Assembly (NCBI GenBank): GCA_022782405.1
Contig: JALFNK010000008.1
Span: 62,001 to 126,000 of the forward strand
Length of the DNA: 64,000 nucleotides
Direction: 5' to 3'
From: Alistipes sp.
GTDB taxonomy: Bacteria; Bacteroidota; Bacteroidia; Bacteroidales; Rikenellaceae
Part shown: piece after piece, positions 52,625-62,086 of the stretch
How positions within the stretch are numbered: position 1 is the first letter of the stretch
Layout of the letters: every line of letters starts with the position of its first letter
Made by a program: the position numbers and the translations under genes
The notes under the pieces: model-generated
Seen by the model: the letters and a program-made list of their open reading frames with translations, nothing else
The model's database searches: none
Told to the model about the DNA's origin: nothing

Positions 52625-54922
52625 ATGCAGGACAATCTAGTCATCGTTGAGTCCCCGGCCAAGGCGAAAACCATCGAGAAATTCCTGGGCAAGGACTACA
52701 TCGTCAAATCCAGCTTCGGACACATCCGCGATCTCTCGAAAAAGGACCTCGGGATCAATATAGCAGAAGGATTCACCCCCGTTTACGAGATTCCGAGCGA
52801 CAAGAAAAAGGTCGTCGACGAACTCACGAAACTGGCCAAGACCAAAACCGTCTGGCTCGCGTCCGATGAAGACCGCGAAGGAGAGGCCATCGCATGGCAC
52901 CTGACCGAAGTGTTGGGTCTCCCGGTCGATCAGACGAAGCGCATCGTCTTCCACGAAATCACCAAACGGGCCATTCTCGAGGCCATCGAGAAGCCCCGTA
53001 CGGTCAATATGGATCTGGTGAACGCCCAGCAGGCACGCCGTATTCTCGATCGCCTGGTCGGTTTCGAACTCTCGCCCGTACTGTGGAAGAAGGTCCGGCC
53101 GGCACTTTCGGCCGGCCGCGTGCAGTCGGTCGCCGTGCGGCTGATTGTCGAGCGCGAACGTGAGATCATCGCCTTCCGCTCGACCCCCTATTTCCGGGTC
53201 GTAGCCCAGTTCCATGCCGCCAACGATCCCGAGAAGACGCTCTTCAAGGCCGAGCTCTCCTCGCGCTTCGAAACGGCTGCCGAGGCCGAAGCGTTCCTGC
53301 AGAGCGCCATCGGCGCCAGCTTCACGGTCGTGAAGTCCGAAGAGAAGCCCGCACAACGCTATCCGGCACCTCCGTTCACCACCTCGACGCTCCAGCAGGA
53401 GGCCGGCCGCAAGCTGGGCATGTCCGTCTCGCAGACGATGTCCGTGGCACAGCACCTCTACGAGCAGGGACTGATCACCTACATGCGTACCGACTCGGTG
53501 AACCTCTCGCAGCAGGCGCTCGCGCAGTGCAAGGAGGAGATCATCAAGCTCTACGGCGAGAAATACTCCTCGTGGCACAACTACAAGACCAAGACCAAGG
53601 GAGCACAGGAGGCCCACGAGGCAATCCGCCCCTCCTACATCGAGCGCCAGTCGATCGAGGGCACCCCGGCCGAAAAACGGCTCTACGACCTGATCTGGAA
53701 ACGTACGGTCGCCTCGCAGATGGTCTGCGCGGAGCTCGACCGCACGACAATCACCATCGACATGAGCGGTTCGAAGCAGCAGTTCATCGCCCAGGGCGAA
53801 GTCGTGCGCTTCGACGGCTTCCTGCGTCTTTACTCCGAATCGACGGACGATGATCAGACGGCCGAGAGCGGGGAAGGATTGCTTCCCAAGCTCACGGCCG
53901 GAGACCGGGTGCTGCCCGCGCAGATCACCGCCACGGAGCGTTTCACACAGGCCCCGGCACGTTACAACGAGGCCTCGCTCGTCAAGCGGCTCGAAGAGCT
54001 CGGCATCGGCCGTCCCTCGACCTACGCACCGACGATCACGACGATCATCAACCGCGGATATGTCGTCAAGCAGAACCGCGAAGGCGCCAAACGCAGCTAC
54101 CTGCAGATGACGCTCGCAGGCGACAAAATCACGACGAAGAACCTCACCGAGAACTTCGGCAAGGAGAAGAGCCGCCTCTCGCCTACCGACATCGGCATGG
54201 TGGTGAACGACTATCTGGAACAGCAGTTCGGACCGATCATCGACTATAACTTCACGGCCAATGTCGAAAAGGAGTTCGACCGTATCGCCGAAGGGGAGAT
54301 CACCTGGGAAAAGATGATCGAGACCTTCTACGGACCGTTCCACAAGATGGTGGACGAAGCGATCGCCACACAGCCGGCCAAGACGCGCGAGGTGCGCATT
54401 CTGGGCACCGACCCCCAGACGGGTCACACGGTCAAGGCGCGCATCGGACGCTACGGTCCGATGGTCGAGATCGAGGGCGCCGAGGGCGAGAAGAGCCGCT
54501 TCGCCTCGCTCAAGAAGGGGCAGCTCATCGAGTCGATCACCCTCGACGAGGCACTCGAACTCTTCGCGCTGCCACGCGACCTGGGGCTGCTCGACGGAGA
54601 GATGCTCGTCGTCGGAATCGGCAAATACGGGCCCTATGTACGCCATGGCAAGACCTTCGCCTCGCTGGCCCGGACCGACGATCCCTATACGATCGGCTAC
54701 GACCGCGCCGTAGAGCTGCTCAAGGAACATCAGGCAGCGGCGGCAGCGGCCAACACGCCCCTGAAGAGTTTCGACGAGGATCCCGACATGCTGGTCAAAA
54801 ACGGCCGTTACGGCGCCTACATCGCCTACAAGGGAAAGAACTACCGCCTGCCGCGCGGCAAAAAGCCCGAAGAACTGACCCTCGAAGAGTGCCGGAAGAT
54901 CGTCGCCGGAGCAAAAAAATAG
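52625..54922 (+). CDS. topA: DNA topoisomerase I
   Basis: A type IA topoisomerase that relaxes negative supercoils. The 765 residues include the Toprim domain (LVIVESPAKAKTIEKFLG and ASDEDREGEAIAWHL, with the E and DxD metal ligands) and the active-site tyrosine in QGLITYMRTDSVNLS. HEAIRPSYIERQ and ELGIGRPSTYAPTITTI are further family motifs. The C-terminus has the topoisomerase C-terminal repeats (GRYGPMVEIEG, GKYGPYVRHGK, GRYGAYIAYKGKNYRL) instead of four-cysteine zinc fingers, as usual in Bacteroidetes. Confidence 0.97.
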   Translation: MQDNLVIVESPAKAKTIEKFLGKDYIVKSSFGHIRDLSKKDLGINIAEGFTPVYEIPSDKKKVVDELTKLAKTKTVWLASDEDREGEAIAWHLTEVLGLPVDQTKRIVFHEITKRAILEAIEKPRTVNMDLVNAQQARRILDRLVGFELSPVLWKKVRPALSAGRVQSVAVRLIVEREREIIAFRSTPYFRVVAQFHAANDPEKTLFKAELSSRFETAAEAEAFLQSAIGASFTVVKSEEKPAQRYPAPPFTTSTLQQEAGRKLGMSVSQTMSVAQHLYEQGLITYMRTDSVNLSQQALAQCKEEIIKLYGEKYSSWHNYKTKTKGAQEAHEAIRPSYIERQSIEGTPAEKRLYDLIWKRTVASQMVCAELDRTTITIDMSGSKQQFIAQGEVVRFDGFLRLYSESTDDDQTAESGEGLLPKLTAGDRVLPAQITATERFTQAPARYNEASLVKRLEELGIGRPSTYAPTITTIINRGYVVKQNREGAKRSYLQMTLAGDKITTKNLTENFGKEKSRLSPTDIGMVVNDYLEQQFGPIIDYNFTANVEKEFDRIAEGEITWEKMIETFYGPFHKMVDEAIATQPAKTREVRILGTDPQTGHTVKARIGRYGPMVEIEGAEGEKSRFASLKKGQLIESITLDEALELFALPRDLGLLDGEMLVVGIGKYGPYVRHGKTFASLARTDDPYTIGYDRAVELLKEHQAAAAAANTPLKSFDEDPDMLVKNGRYGAYIAYKGKNYRLPRGKKPEELTLEECRKIVAGAKK

Positions 54923-54959
54923 TGTCCGCCCGAATTCTCGAACCAAACCCATACGCATC

Positions 54960-56159
54960 ATGAAAAACATTCTCTTTTCCGCCCTTGCGCTCTGCCTCGC
55001 TCTGACGGCAGCGGCGCAGACGCCCGACAACAACGCGTCGGGATATGCCTTTACCGATGTGAAGATCCTGCCGACGACGCCCGTCAAGGACCAGAGCCGC
55101 AGCGGCACCTGCTGGTGCTTCTCGACCCTCTCGTTCCTCGAGAGCGAGATCATCAAGGCCGGCGGCGAACCGATGCACCTCTCGGAAATGTGGATCGTCC
55201 GCCACTCGTTCATGGACAAGGCCGAAAAATACATCCGCCTGCACGGCAGCCTGAACTTTGCCGAGGGCGGCGCCTCGCACGATGTTACGGAGGGCATCAA
55301 GGCCCACGGCATCGTCCCCTTCGAGGTCTATCCGGGTCTGAACTACGGCACCGAGAAGCCCGACTTCCATGAGCTGTCGGTCGTGCTGAAGGATTACCTC
55401 GACGCCGTACTGAAGGCCTCCGAGAGCAACAAACCCCTCTCCACGGCCTGGAAGCGCGGCTTCAACGCCATTCTGGACGCCTACTTCGGCGAGCTGCCCG
55501 AGACATTCACCTATGAGGGCAAGGAGTATACGCCCGAGAGCTTCGCCGCCTCGCTGCCGATCCGCATGGACGACTATGTGGACATCAGCTCCTTCACGCA
55601 CCATCCCTTCTACACGCGCTTCATCATCGAGGTGCCCGACAACTGGATGTGGGGCGAGGTTTACAACGTACCCCTCGACGAGATGATGGCCATCATCGAC
55701 AATGCCCTCGAAAAGGGATATACCGTCTCGTGGGGCACCGATGTCAGCGAAAAGGGCTTCAGCCGCACGAAGGGTATCGGTGTCATTCCGGAGGCCGACC
55801 TCGAGGGCATGAGCGGCACGGAGGCCGAGCGCTGGGGCAAGCTCACCGACAAGGAGAAGGAGGCCGCGCTCTACAAGTTCGACAAACCAGGCAAGGAGCG
55901 CACGATCACGCAGCAGATGCGCCAGGAGGCCTTCGACAACTTCGAAACGACCGACGACCACGGCATGCTCATCATGGGTACGGCCACGGACCAGAACGGA
56001 ACCCCCTACTACAAGGTGCAGAACTCGTGGAACACCGTCGAGCCTTACGACGGATTCTGGTACTTCTCGAAGCCCTTCGTGGCCTACAAGACCACCTCGA
56101 TCATGGTGAACAAACAGGCCGTTCCGAAGGAGATCGCCAAGAAACTCGGGCTGAAATAG
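54960..56159 (+). CDS. Exported C1-family aminopeptidase (bleomycin hydrolase-like)
   Basis: A 399-residue papain-fold cysteine peptidase with a signal peptide (residues 1-19, ending TAAAQ). Active-site residues are in order: Q45 and C51 in VKDQSRSGTCWCFSTLSFLE, the histidine in TTDDHGMLIMG, and the asparagine in YYKVQNSWNTV. It resembles the PepC/bleomycin-hydrolase group, which forms hexamers with an internal active site, but cytoplasmic members lack a signal peptide; this one should act in the periplasm. A terminator follows. Confidence 0.9.
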   Translation: MKNILFSALALCLALTAAAQTPDNNASGYAFTDVKILPTTPVKDQSRSGTCWCFSTLSFLESEIIKAGGEPMHLSEMWIVRHSFMDKAEKYIRLHGSLNFAEGGASHDVTEGIKAHGIVPFEVYPGLNYGTEKPDFHELSVVLKDYLDAVLKASESNKPLSTAWKRGFNAILDAYFGELPETFTYEGKEYTPESFAASLPIRMDDYVDISSFTHHPFYTRFIIEVPDNWMWGEVYNVPLDEMMAIIDNALEKGYTVSWGTDVSEKGFSRTKGIGVIPEADLEGMSGTEAERWGKLTDKEKEAALYKFDKPGKERTITQQMRQEAFDNFETTDDHGMLIMGTATDQNGTPYYKVQNSWNTVEPYDGFWYFSKPFVAYKTTSIMVNKQAVPKEIAKKLGLK

Positions 56160-56190
56160 TCCGCGGCAGCGTCCCGCAAGAGGCAAAAAG

Positions 56191-56225
56191 AGATTCCGGT
56201 TCCTTTCGGGACCGGAATCTTTTTT
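56191..56225. terminator. Terminator shared by the C1 peptidase and phosphopantetheinyl transferase genes
   Basis: A 13-base-pair stem with one wobble pair (agattccggttcc / gggaccggaatct), a 4-base loop and six T on the plus side; on the minus side the stem is followed by ctttttgcc. It works for both convergent genes. Confidence 0.88.
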
Positions 56226-56234
56226 CATGCACAT

Positions 56235-56840
56235 TCAGAAAAGGAGCCGCTCCACGGCGTACGGAGCATCCGGACTGCCGAAGAGCGAGACGACGAGCGC
56301 CCCCTCCACCCGGTCGATCCGCATCGGCAGCGGGGCACCGTCGCCGATACGACCCGCCACACGGCCCGCCGCAAGATCGACACCGACCAACCGTAGGTCG
56401 CGGCAGAGATCCAGCTCGCGGCGCCGGGCATATTTGTAGAGTGTCTCCTTGGCACACCACGCCACGGCCGGCCAGAGGGGATCGGCTGAAAGGGACTCTT
56501 CAAAAGGGGTAAGGTAGCGGGACTGTACGCGCGAGAAGTCGCGGTCCGCAGGTTCCGCATCTACGGCGCACGGGGCTTCGGAGAGCGCCACGGCGACAAG
56601 GTCTGCGCAATGCGATACGGAGAGGTGCAGCGACAGGCCGAAAAGCTGCGGGGCGCCGTTTGCGTCGTATCCGATCCGCACGTCGCGCCCCAGCGTACGA
56701 CGTACCACGGCCCGCCAGGTGAGGTATTCCCTCCGGCGGCGCTCCGAACCAAAGGCAGCGGCCACCGTCAGCTCATCCGCGGTAATCCAGCCGTCGAGTG
56801 CGGCGGGCTGCTCGGGCTGCGCAGTCAGAAGCCGGTTCAT
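56235..56840 (-). CDS. 4'-phosphopantetheinyl transferase
   Basis: Transfers phosphopantetheine from CoA to carrier proteins. The 201-residue protein is of the Sfp/AcpT type: LHLSVSHCADLVAVALSE, then APCAVDAEPADRDF with a metal-binding aspartate (VDAE where VDIE is usual), and WCAKETLYKYARRRELD carrying the W-x-x-K-E signature. No polyketide or peptide synthetase lies nearby, so the target is probably the fatty-acid acyl carrier protein. ATGA overlap with gldE indicates translational coupling. Confidence 0.88.
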   Translation of the reverse strand: MNRLLTAQPEQPAALDGWITADELTVAAAFGSERRRREYLTWRAVVRRTLGRDVRIGYDANGAPQLFGLSLHLSVSHCADLVAVALSEAPCAVDAEPADRDFSRVQSRYLTPFEESLSADPLWPAVAWCAKETLYKYARRRELDLCRDLRLVGVDLAAGRVAGRIGDGAPLPMRIDRVEGALVVSLFGSPDAPYAVERLLF

Positions 56841-58120
56841 GGGAGCAGATCGACCCGGATTTTGTCGATGCGGTGCTCCTCCATCTCCTGTATGGTGAAC
56901 CGGATGTTGTGCGAAGTGAAGACATCGCCCTTGCGGGGAAAGTCGCGTTTGAGCTCGAGCATCAGCCCCGCAAGCGTCTCGGCTTCGCCCCGGACATCGG
57001 CGAACGTATCCTCGTCAAGCTCGAGAATCCGCTCAAAATCGCCCAAATGGGTCTTGCCCTCGAACAGGTAGCTCCGGGCATCGAGTTTCGTATAGAATAC
57101 CTCGTCGTTGTCGCTTTCGTCGGAGATTTCGCCGACAATCTCCTCGATGATGTCCTCCAGCGATACGAGACCCAGCGTCGAGCCGTATTCATCGACGACA
57201 ACGGCCATGTGAACCTTGTTGGTCTGGAAATCGGCCAGCAGGTCGTTTATTTTCTTGTGTTCGGGGACGAAATAGGGCTTGCGGACAAGCTGCTGCCAGG
57301 CAAAGTCGTTTCCGTTGTTGATATAGGGAAGCAGGTCCTTGACGTAGAGCGTGCCCCGGATATTGTCCATATCCTCCTCGTAGACCGGTATGCGCGAGAA
57401 ACCCGATTCGATGATCGTACGCTTGACCGTATCGTAGTCGTCCGTGATATCGAGAGCCGTCATGTCGACCCGGGGTTTCATGATCTCCTGCACCTCCGTA
57501 TTGACGAAATTCACGATACCCGAGAGCATCACATGCTCTTCACGGCAGGTGCTCTGCGTCATGTCTACGGCATCGGCCAGCTCATCGAGCGAGATTTCGC
57601 TCCGGTGGGCGGCCTTTTCGCTGATGCGGCTGCTGGCATGCACCAATACATACGACAGCGGATAGAAGATCCAGCGCAGGACCAGAAGCGGCCGGGCCAC
57701 GGCCGAGGCGAAACGCATGGGCATGGTCTGTGCCATCACCTTCGGAAGGATCTCCCCGAAGAGCAGCAACAGGAAGGTTACCAGAACCGTCTTGAAGAGG
57801 AATTCGAAGCGCAGGAAGGTGAAGACCGAATCGATGATCGCCGAAGTGAGGATAACGATGCAGACGTTCACCAGATTGTTCACCACCAGAATCGTCGCCA
57901 GCAGCAGATCCACGTCCGTGAGCAGACGCATCATGGCATCGGCCGATGCGCTGCGCCGGCTCTTCAGGCGGTTGATGTCGTTGTGCGACAAGGAAAAAAA
58001 CGAGGTTTCGGCACCCGATACGAGCGCCGAAATGCACAGCAACAGGAACGACACCGCACAAAAAACGATCATGCGGGGCTCGAACCCGTTGTATACGATC
58101 CAGGAACCGGTCTCTTCCAA
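56837..58120 (-). CDS. gldE: GldE-like membrane protein with DUF21, CBS pair and CorC/HlyC domain
   Basis: A 427-residue protein: a DUF21/CNNM transmembrane domain with about four helices (residues 15-190, including SALVSGAETSFFSL and LLLLFGEILPKVMAQT), two CBS domains (IMKPRVDMTALD onward; VDEYGSTLGLVSLEDIIEEI) and a C-terminal transporter-associated domain. In gliding Bacteroidetes GldE supports GldD and motility; the family as a whole resembles magnesium/cobalt efflux proteins. Many non-gliding Bacteroidetes keep it. Located 16 bases after ftsZ, so it is cotranscribed with the division cluster or nearly so. Confidence 0.87.
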   Translation of the reverse strand: MEETGSWIVYNGFEPRMIVFCAVSFLLLCISALVSGAETSFFSLSHNDINRLKSRRSASADAMMRLLTDVDLLLATILVVNNLVNVCIVILTSAIIDSVFTFLRFEFLFKTVLVTFLLLLFGEILPKVMAQTMPMRFASAVARPLLVLRWIFYPLSYVLVHASSRISEKAAHRSEISLDELADAVDMTQSTCREEHVMLSGIVNFVNTEVQEIMKPRVDMTALDITDDYDTVKRTIIESGFSRIPVYEEDMDNIRGTLYVKDLLPYINNGNDFAWQQLVRKPYFVPEHKKINDLLADFQTNKVHMAVVVDEYGSTLGLVSLEDIIEEIVGEISDESDNDEVFYTKLDARSYLFEGKTHLGDFERILELDEDTFADVRGEAETLAGLMLELKRDFPRKGDVFTSHNIRFTIQEMEEHRIDKIRVDLLP

Positions 58121-58136
58121 ACTTTCAAACTATTGG

Positions 58137-59450
58137 TTAATCGAAAAGCGATCCTCCCTTGGGCTCCTCCTTCTGCGCCGTAGGGCTCTCCTCCTTGAGG
58201 ACCTCCTTACGGCCTCCGGAGGTCTGCACGACAAAGGCCGAATTGCGCGTCTGATAGGCCGGTTTGGCCAACAAGGCGTCGATATTGCTGTAACGCGTCG
58301 ATTTGGCGCCGAGAACCACCTGCTCGGGCTGGGAGACAGCCGGTTTCGCTGCGGCCGGTTTGATCGGCTCAAGAGCCGGAACGGGCTCCGCATCCGGTTT
58401 CTCGGCCGGACGTACCGGGGCAACCAAGGGATGCAGGCCCTGCTGCTCCTCGTCGCCATCGAAGCCCGTGGCCACGACGACCAGTTCGATGGCATTGCCC
58501 AACTGGGGTTTTTCACTCGTACCCCAGATGATGTTGGCATTATGGATCACGCCGCGCTCATCCTGCACGCTGGCATGGGCCTGGATGTATTCGAGAATCC
58601 GCACGACCTCTTCGTACATCAGCGCATCGGCATCGGCCACCGAGATGTTGAGCAGGATATTCTTGGCACCCGAGATGAGGTTGTGGTCCAACAGCGGCGA
58701 CCGCAGCGACGCTTCGGCGACCGCTTCGGCACGGTTGTCGCCCTCGGCCGTGGCTACGGCCATATGGGCGCGGCCGCTGTCGCGCATCACCTTCGATACG
58801 TCGGCGAAATCGACATTCACCAGATCGCTCTCCACGGTGATGATCTCCGCAATACCCTTGGCCGCCGAGGCCAGGATGTCGTCGGCCTTGCCGAAAGCCT
58901 GCTTGAGCGAGAGGCGCCCGTAGATTTCGAGGATGTTCTCGTTGTTGATGATCAGCAGCGAATCGACATTCTGCCGCAACTCCTCGATACCCCGGAAAGC
59001 CTGCTCGTAACGGATTTTACCCTCTACGGCCAGCGGAGAGGTTACGATGGCGACGGTCAGAAGCCCCATCTCGCGGGCCAGCTTGGCGATGACGGGCGAA
59101 GCGCCCGTACCCGTTCCGCCGCCCATGCCGGCCGTGATGAAAATCATCCGCGTTCCCACCTCCTCAAGCTGCTGCCGGATCTCGGGCAGCGTCTCGACAG
59201 CGGCCCGACGGCCATTTTCGGGGTCGTTCCCGGCACCGAGGCCTTCGGCGCCGAGCCGGATCTTGCGCTCCACGGGACTTTTGTCCAGGGCCTGCTGGTC
59301 GGTATTGCACACCATGAACGTTACACCCCGGATTCCGAGGTTCCACATGTGGTTCACGGCATTGCCTCCGGCCCCGCCGACACCCACCACCGTAATGATC
59401 GATCCCTCCGTACGCGGAGCCTTGATTTCCGATATCAATTCGTCTGTCAT
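58137..59450 (-). CDS. ftsZ: Cell division protein FtsZ
   Basis: The tubulin-like GTPase of the division ring. The 437 residues contain GVGGAGGNAVNHMWN, the tubulin signature GGGTGTG at 110-116, and the T7 loop with VNVDFADVSKVMRDSGRAH. After a linker of about 75 residues the C-terminal peptide appears as LLAKPAYQTRNSAF, and then a further tail of about 37 residues ends GGSLFD, so the interaction peptide is not at the very end. It follows ftsA by 46 bases. Confidence 0.98.
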   Translation of the reverse strand: MTDELISEIKAPRTEGSIITVVGVGGAGGNAVNHMWNLGIRGVTFMVCNTDQQALDKSPVERKIRLGAEGLGAGNDPENGRRAAVETLPEIRQQLEEVGTRMIFITAGMGGGTGTGASPVIAKLAREMGLLTVAIVTSPLAVEGKIRYEQAFRGIEELRQNVDSLLIINNENILEIYGRLSLKQAFGKADDILASAAKGIAEIITVESDLVNVDFADVSKVMRDSGRAHMAVATAEGDNRAEAVAEASLRSPLLDHNLISGAKNILLNISVADADALMYEEVVRILEYIQAHASVQDERGVIHNANIIWGTSEKPQLGNAIELVVVATGFDGDEEQQGLHPLVAPVRPAEKPDAEPVPALEPIKPAAAKPAVSQPEQVVLGAKSTRYSNIDALLAKPAYQTRNSAFVVQTSGGRKEVLKEESPTAQKEEPKGGSLFD

Positions 59451-59496
59451 AACGTTTTCTTCCTGTTAAAATAGCGGTCCGCAAGTGCGGTCCGCC

Positions 59497-60945
59497 CTAA
59501 ATCTCCTCGTCTTCGGCCGCCGAGAAACTCTTGTTGATCTTGTCAAAGGTCTTCTGGAAAATCGAACCCCAGTCGCGCTTGCGTCTGGGTGCAGTCGCAA
59601 CCGGCTCCTCATCGGCGGGTTCCCCGGCAGGCTCCGGTTCGGGAGGCGCAGGGGTTGCAACCGGCGCTTCCGGACGCACATACGGCGATTCCTGACGCCC
59701 CTGCTGCGGTTCGAAACGGGGGCCCGGCTGCGGGTCCGGACGACGCCCCGCCGAAGCAGCACCTGCAACGGCAGGCCGCTCGATGGTATTGCAACTGCCC
59801 TGCTCCGCGCCGCGGAGCAGAAGTCCCACGACGGTCGCACAGGACGGATCGGCAACCTTGGCCTTCGAAGCCTCGGTAATGCCCGCCTCGGGAAGAGCCA
59901 CCCGGACATCCATCTTCGTTACGCGGCGGAAGAGTTCGTCGAGATCCTTCAGCGACGCCGAGCCGCCCGTAAGCACGATACCGTAGGCAAGCCGGTCGGC
60001 ATAGCCCGAATCGCGGATCTCCTGAAGCACGAACTCGGCGATATCCGTCGCACGGGCCTCGATGACCGTGGCCAGATTCCGCAACAGGATATCCTTCGCC
60101 TCACGGGCCGTACGGCCATTGACGCGGATCAGTTTCTCGTCCGAAGCGAGTTCGGCGACGGCCGAACCGTATTTCTGCTTGAGGCTTTCGACATGTTTCT
60201 CGGGAACGCTCATCGTGCGGATATCGCGGTTGATGGCCGAGGCGCCCATCGGGATCGACGCCACATAACGCACGACATTGCGGTAGTAGACCGCCACATC
60301 GGTAACTCCGGCACCCACGTCCACCACGGCGATACCCTCCTCCTTCTCATCGGGGAGAAGCACCGACTCGGGGGTGGCCAGCGCATCGGGAATCACGCCG
60401 AGCGTCCGGATACCGAGGCGCTTGAGCGCCATCTCCAGGCGCTGCATGGGGGTGCGGAGGCAAAGAATGAAGTTGAACGTCGAGGAGAGTTTCCTGCCGA
60501 ACGACCCCACGGGATTGCGCACCTCCTGGCTGTCATCGACCATGTAGTTCTGGGGAACGCGCTCCATGATCGTCTCGTCGTCGGGAGCCTGGACATTGCG
60601 CATGCGGTCGAACAGCGCATCGACATCCTTCTGATTGACCCCGTTCTGCGGATCGTAGACGAAGACATGGTCCGTATGGCGGGCGCACCGTACGAAATCG
60701 CCCGAAATGCCCGCATAGGCCTCCGTGATGTGGATGCCGAGCTGCTCCTCGACCTCGGCAAAGGCCTCCCGGACAGCCTGGCTCACCTGTTCGATATTCT
60801 CGATTTTGCCGGCGCGGACTCCTTCGACGGGTTTCGACACCACACAGGCAATGTCCATCAACCCTTCGGGGGTCTTCTCGCCGACGGCCACACGGACCGA
60901 CGAAGAGCCCAGGTCGACGGCCACGGTATAGTTCTTTTTTTCCAC
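59497..60945 (-). CDS. ftsA: Cell division protein FtsA
   Basis: Actin-fold protein that anchors FtsZ to the membrane. It has 482 residues if started at the GTG at 60945 (EKKNYTVAVDLGSSSVRV follows); no ATG is available there, and the frame upstream lies inside ftsQ. ATP-binding motifs VAVDLGSSSVRVAVG and IAVVDVGAGVTDVAVYY, and the late VLTGGSASLKDLDELF, are present. A proline-rich linker (about residues 385-450) leads to the amphipathic membrane helix WGSIFQKTFDKINKSF. The GTG start may lower its level relative to FtsZ. Confidence 0.95.
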   Translation of the reverse strand: MEKKNYTVAVDLGSSSVRVAVGEKTPEGLMDIACVVSKPVEGVRAGKIENIEQVSQAVREAFAEVEEQLGIHITEAYAGISGDFVRCARHTDHVFVYDPQNGVNQKDVDALFDRMRNVQAPDDETIMERVPQNYMVDDSQEVRNPVGSFGRKLSSTFNFILCLRTPMQRLEMALKRLGIRTLGVIPDALATPESVLLPDEKEEGIAVVDVGAGVTDVAVYYRNVVRYVASIPMGASAINRDIRTMSVPEKHVESLKQKYGSAVAELASDEKLIRVNGRTAREAKDILLRNLATVIEARATDIAEFVLQEIRDSGYADRLAYGIVLTGGSASLKDLDELFRRVTKMDVRVALPEAGITEASKAKVADPSCATVVGLLLRGAEQGSCNTIERPAVAGAASAGRRPDPQPGPRFEPQQGRQESPYVRPEAPVATPAPPEPEPAGEPADEEPVATAPRRKRDWGSIFQKTFDKINKSFSAAEDEEI

Positions 60946-60955
60946 GGTACAAATT

Positions 60956-62056
60956 CTATTTCTTGCAAACCACCTGATTCCTGTATCGGACGTCGATCGT
61001 GCGGTACTCGTCCCACCCGATCGCCGAAAGGCCGCTCCGATAGAACCGCATGAGCTTATCGAACTTGGCCTCCGCATCGTCCAGACGGCCGAAGAGAATC
61101 GTAAACCGGCCGCTGCGGGGTACGAGCTCTACCTCCAATGCGCCGCTGGGGGTCGTCCGAGCCGCTATCTGCACCACTTCCGACCTCCAGAAATCATCCT
61201 CCTCGACGATCTTCACAAAGGTAAGGAGTTTCATGAAATCTTCGTAGCTTTTTTCCAATTTTTTTTGCGCCGCCCGCTCGGCCTGCTGGCGTGCCGCAAT
61301 CTGTTCGACACGCTCGCGATAAACCCGGCTGCGGTAGCGGTACAGACGCCGCAGCTCCGCCTTCTTCTCGCGCAGTTCCACAACCCGTTTGTCAAAGGCC
61401 TCGGAGCTCTCGCCGCGCCACCATTGCCGCTTGATCCGCATGCGGCGCAGGGCCGCGATATCGCGGTCGTTCTCGATCTCCCGGCGGTAGTAGGGATACT
61501 TCTCATGCTCGAGCTCCTCGATGCGGCGGTCGATCTCTGCAAGGCGGCTGTCGATATGGGCCCGCACCTCCCCCGAATAGTCGCCCGGGAAAGGCAGACG
61601 GTAGCTGCCCGTAACGACCGGAACATAGAGCGACGAGGCGCGCGGCGCTCCGAAAACATGCCCGTCGGCCGTGGCGTAGAGGTTCAGCCCGTCGGTGAGC
61701 AGGCGCAGCAGCGGCTTGCGCTGGCTGATCTCGATATGCAGCACCGCATCGTAGTCGATGTAGGCCACGGCCTCATCGACGAAACCGTTGCGGGCGATCA
61801 GCCGCTCGATGGCCGTCAGGTCCACCTCATCGACAGCCGTCCCGACGGTCGGGATCCGGCTTGAAGAGATCCAGCGGCGCACCATCTCCGCGGAGACAAG
61901 ATGTCCCTGCGAGGTGCTGTCCACCACCTCGATCTCCAGGCGGGCGACCTTGCGTTCCTGCCGGTTGCGGCGCGCCGCGGCGGAGGCCCAGATCACATAT
62001 CCGGCCACGAGCAGCCACAGCAGCGTCAGCAGGGCGTATTTGAGTGTTCGGTTCAA
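60956..62056 (-). CDS. ftsQ: Cell division protein FtsQ with a long helical insertion
   Basis: A bitopic divisome protein: membrane helix at residues 6-24, POTRA-like region (VDSTSQGHLVSAEMVRRWI onward) and a beta domain ending DVRYRNQVVCKK. At 366 residues it is about 100 longer than usual. The extra length is a highly charged, mostly helical stretch at residues 160-272 (SRLAEIDRRIEELEHEKYPY through QQAERAAQKKLEKSYEDFMK). It sits between the VPVVTG strand and the LLTFVKIVEEDDFW helix that are normally near neighbours. It lies between murC and ftsA, in the expected place. Confidence 0.92.
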   Translation of the reverse strand: MNRTLKYALLTLLWLLVAGYVIWASAAARRNRQERKVARLEIEVVDSTSQGHLVSAEMVRRWISSSRIPTVGTAVDEVDLTAIERLIARNGFVDEAVAYIDYDAVLHIEISQRKPLLRLLTDGLNLYATADGHVFGAPRASSLYVPVVTGSYRLPFPGDYSGEVRAHIDSRLAEIDRRIEELEHEKYPYYRREIENDRDIAALRRMRIKRQWWRGESSEAFDKRVVELREKKAELRRLYRYRSRVYRERVEQIAARQQAERAAQKKLEKSYEDFMKLLTFVKIVEEDDFWRSEVVQIAARTTPSGALEVELVPRSGRFTILFGRLDDAEAKFDKLMRFYRSGLSAIGWDEYRTIDVRYRNQVVCKK

Positions 62057-62086
62057 ACGAATCGGTTTTTTCGCATTTTCAAGGCC

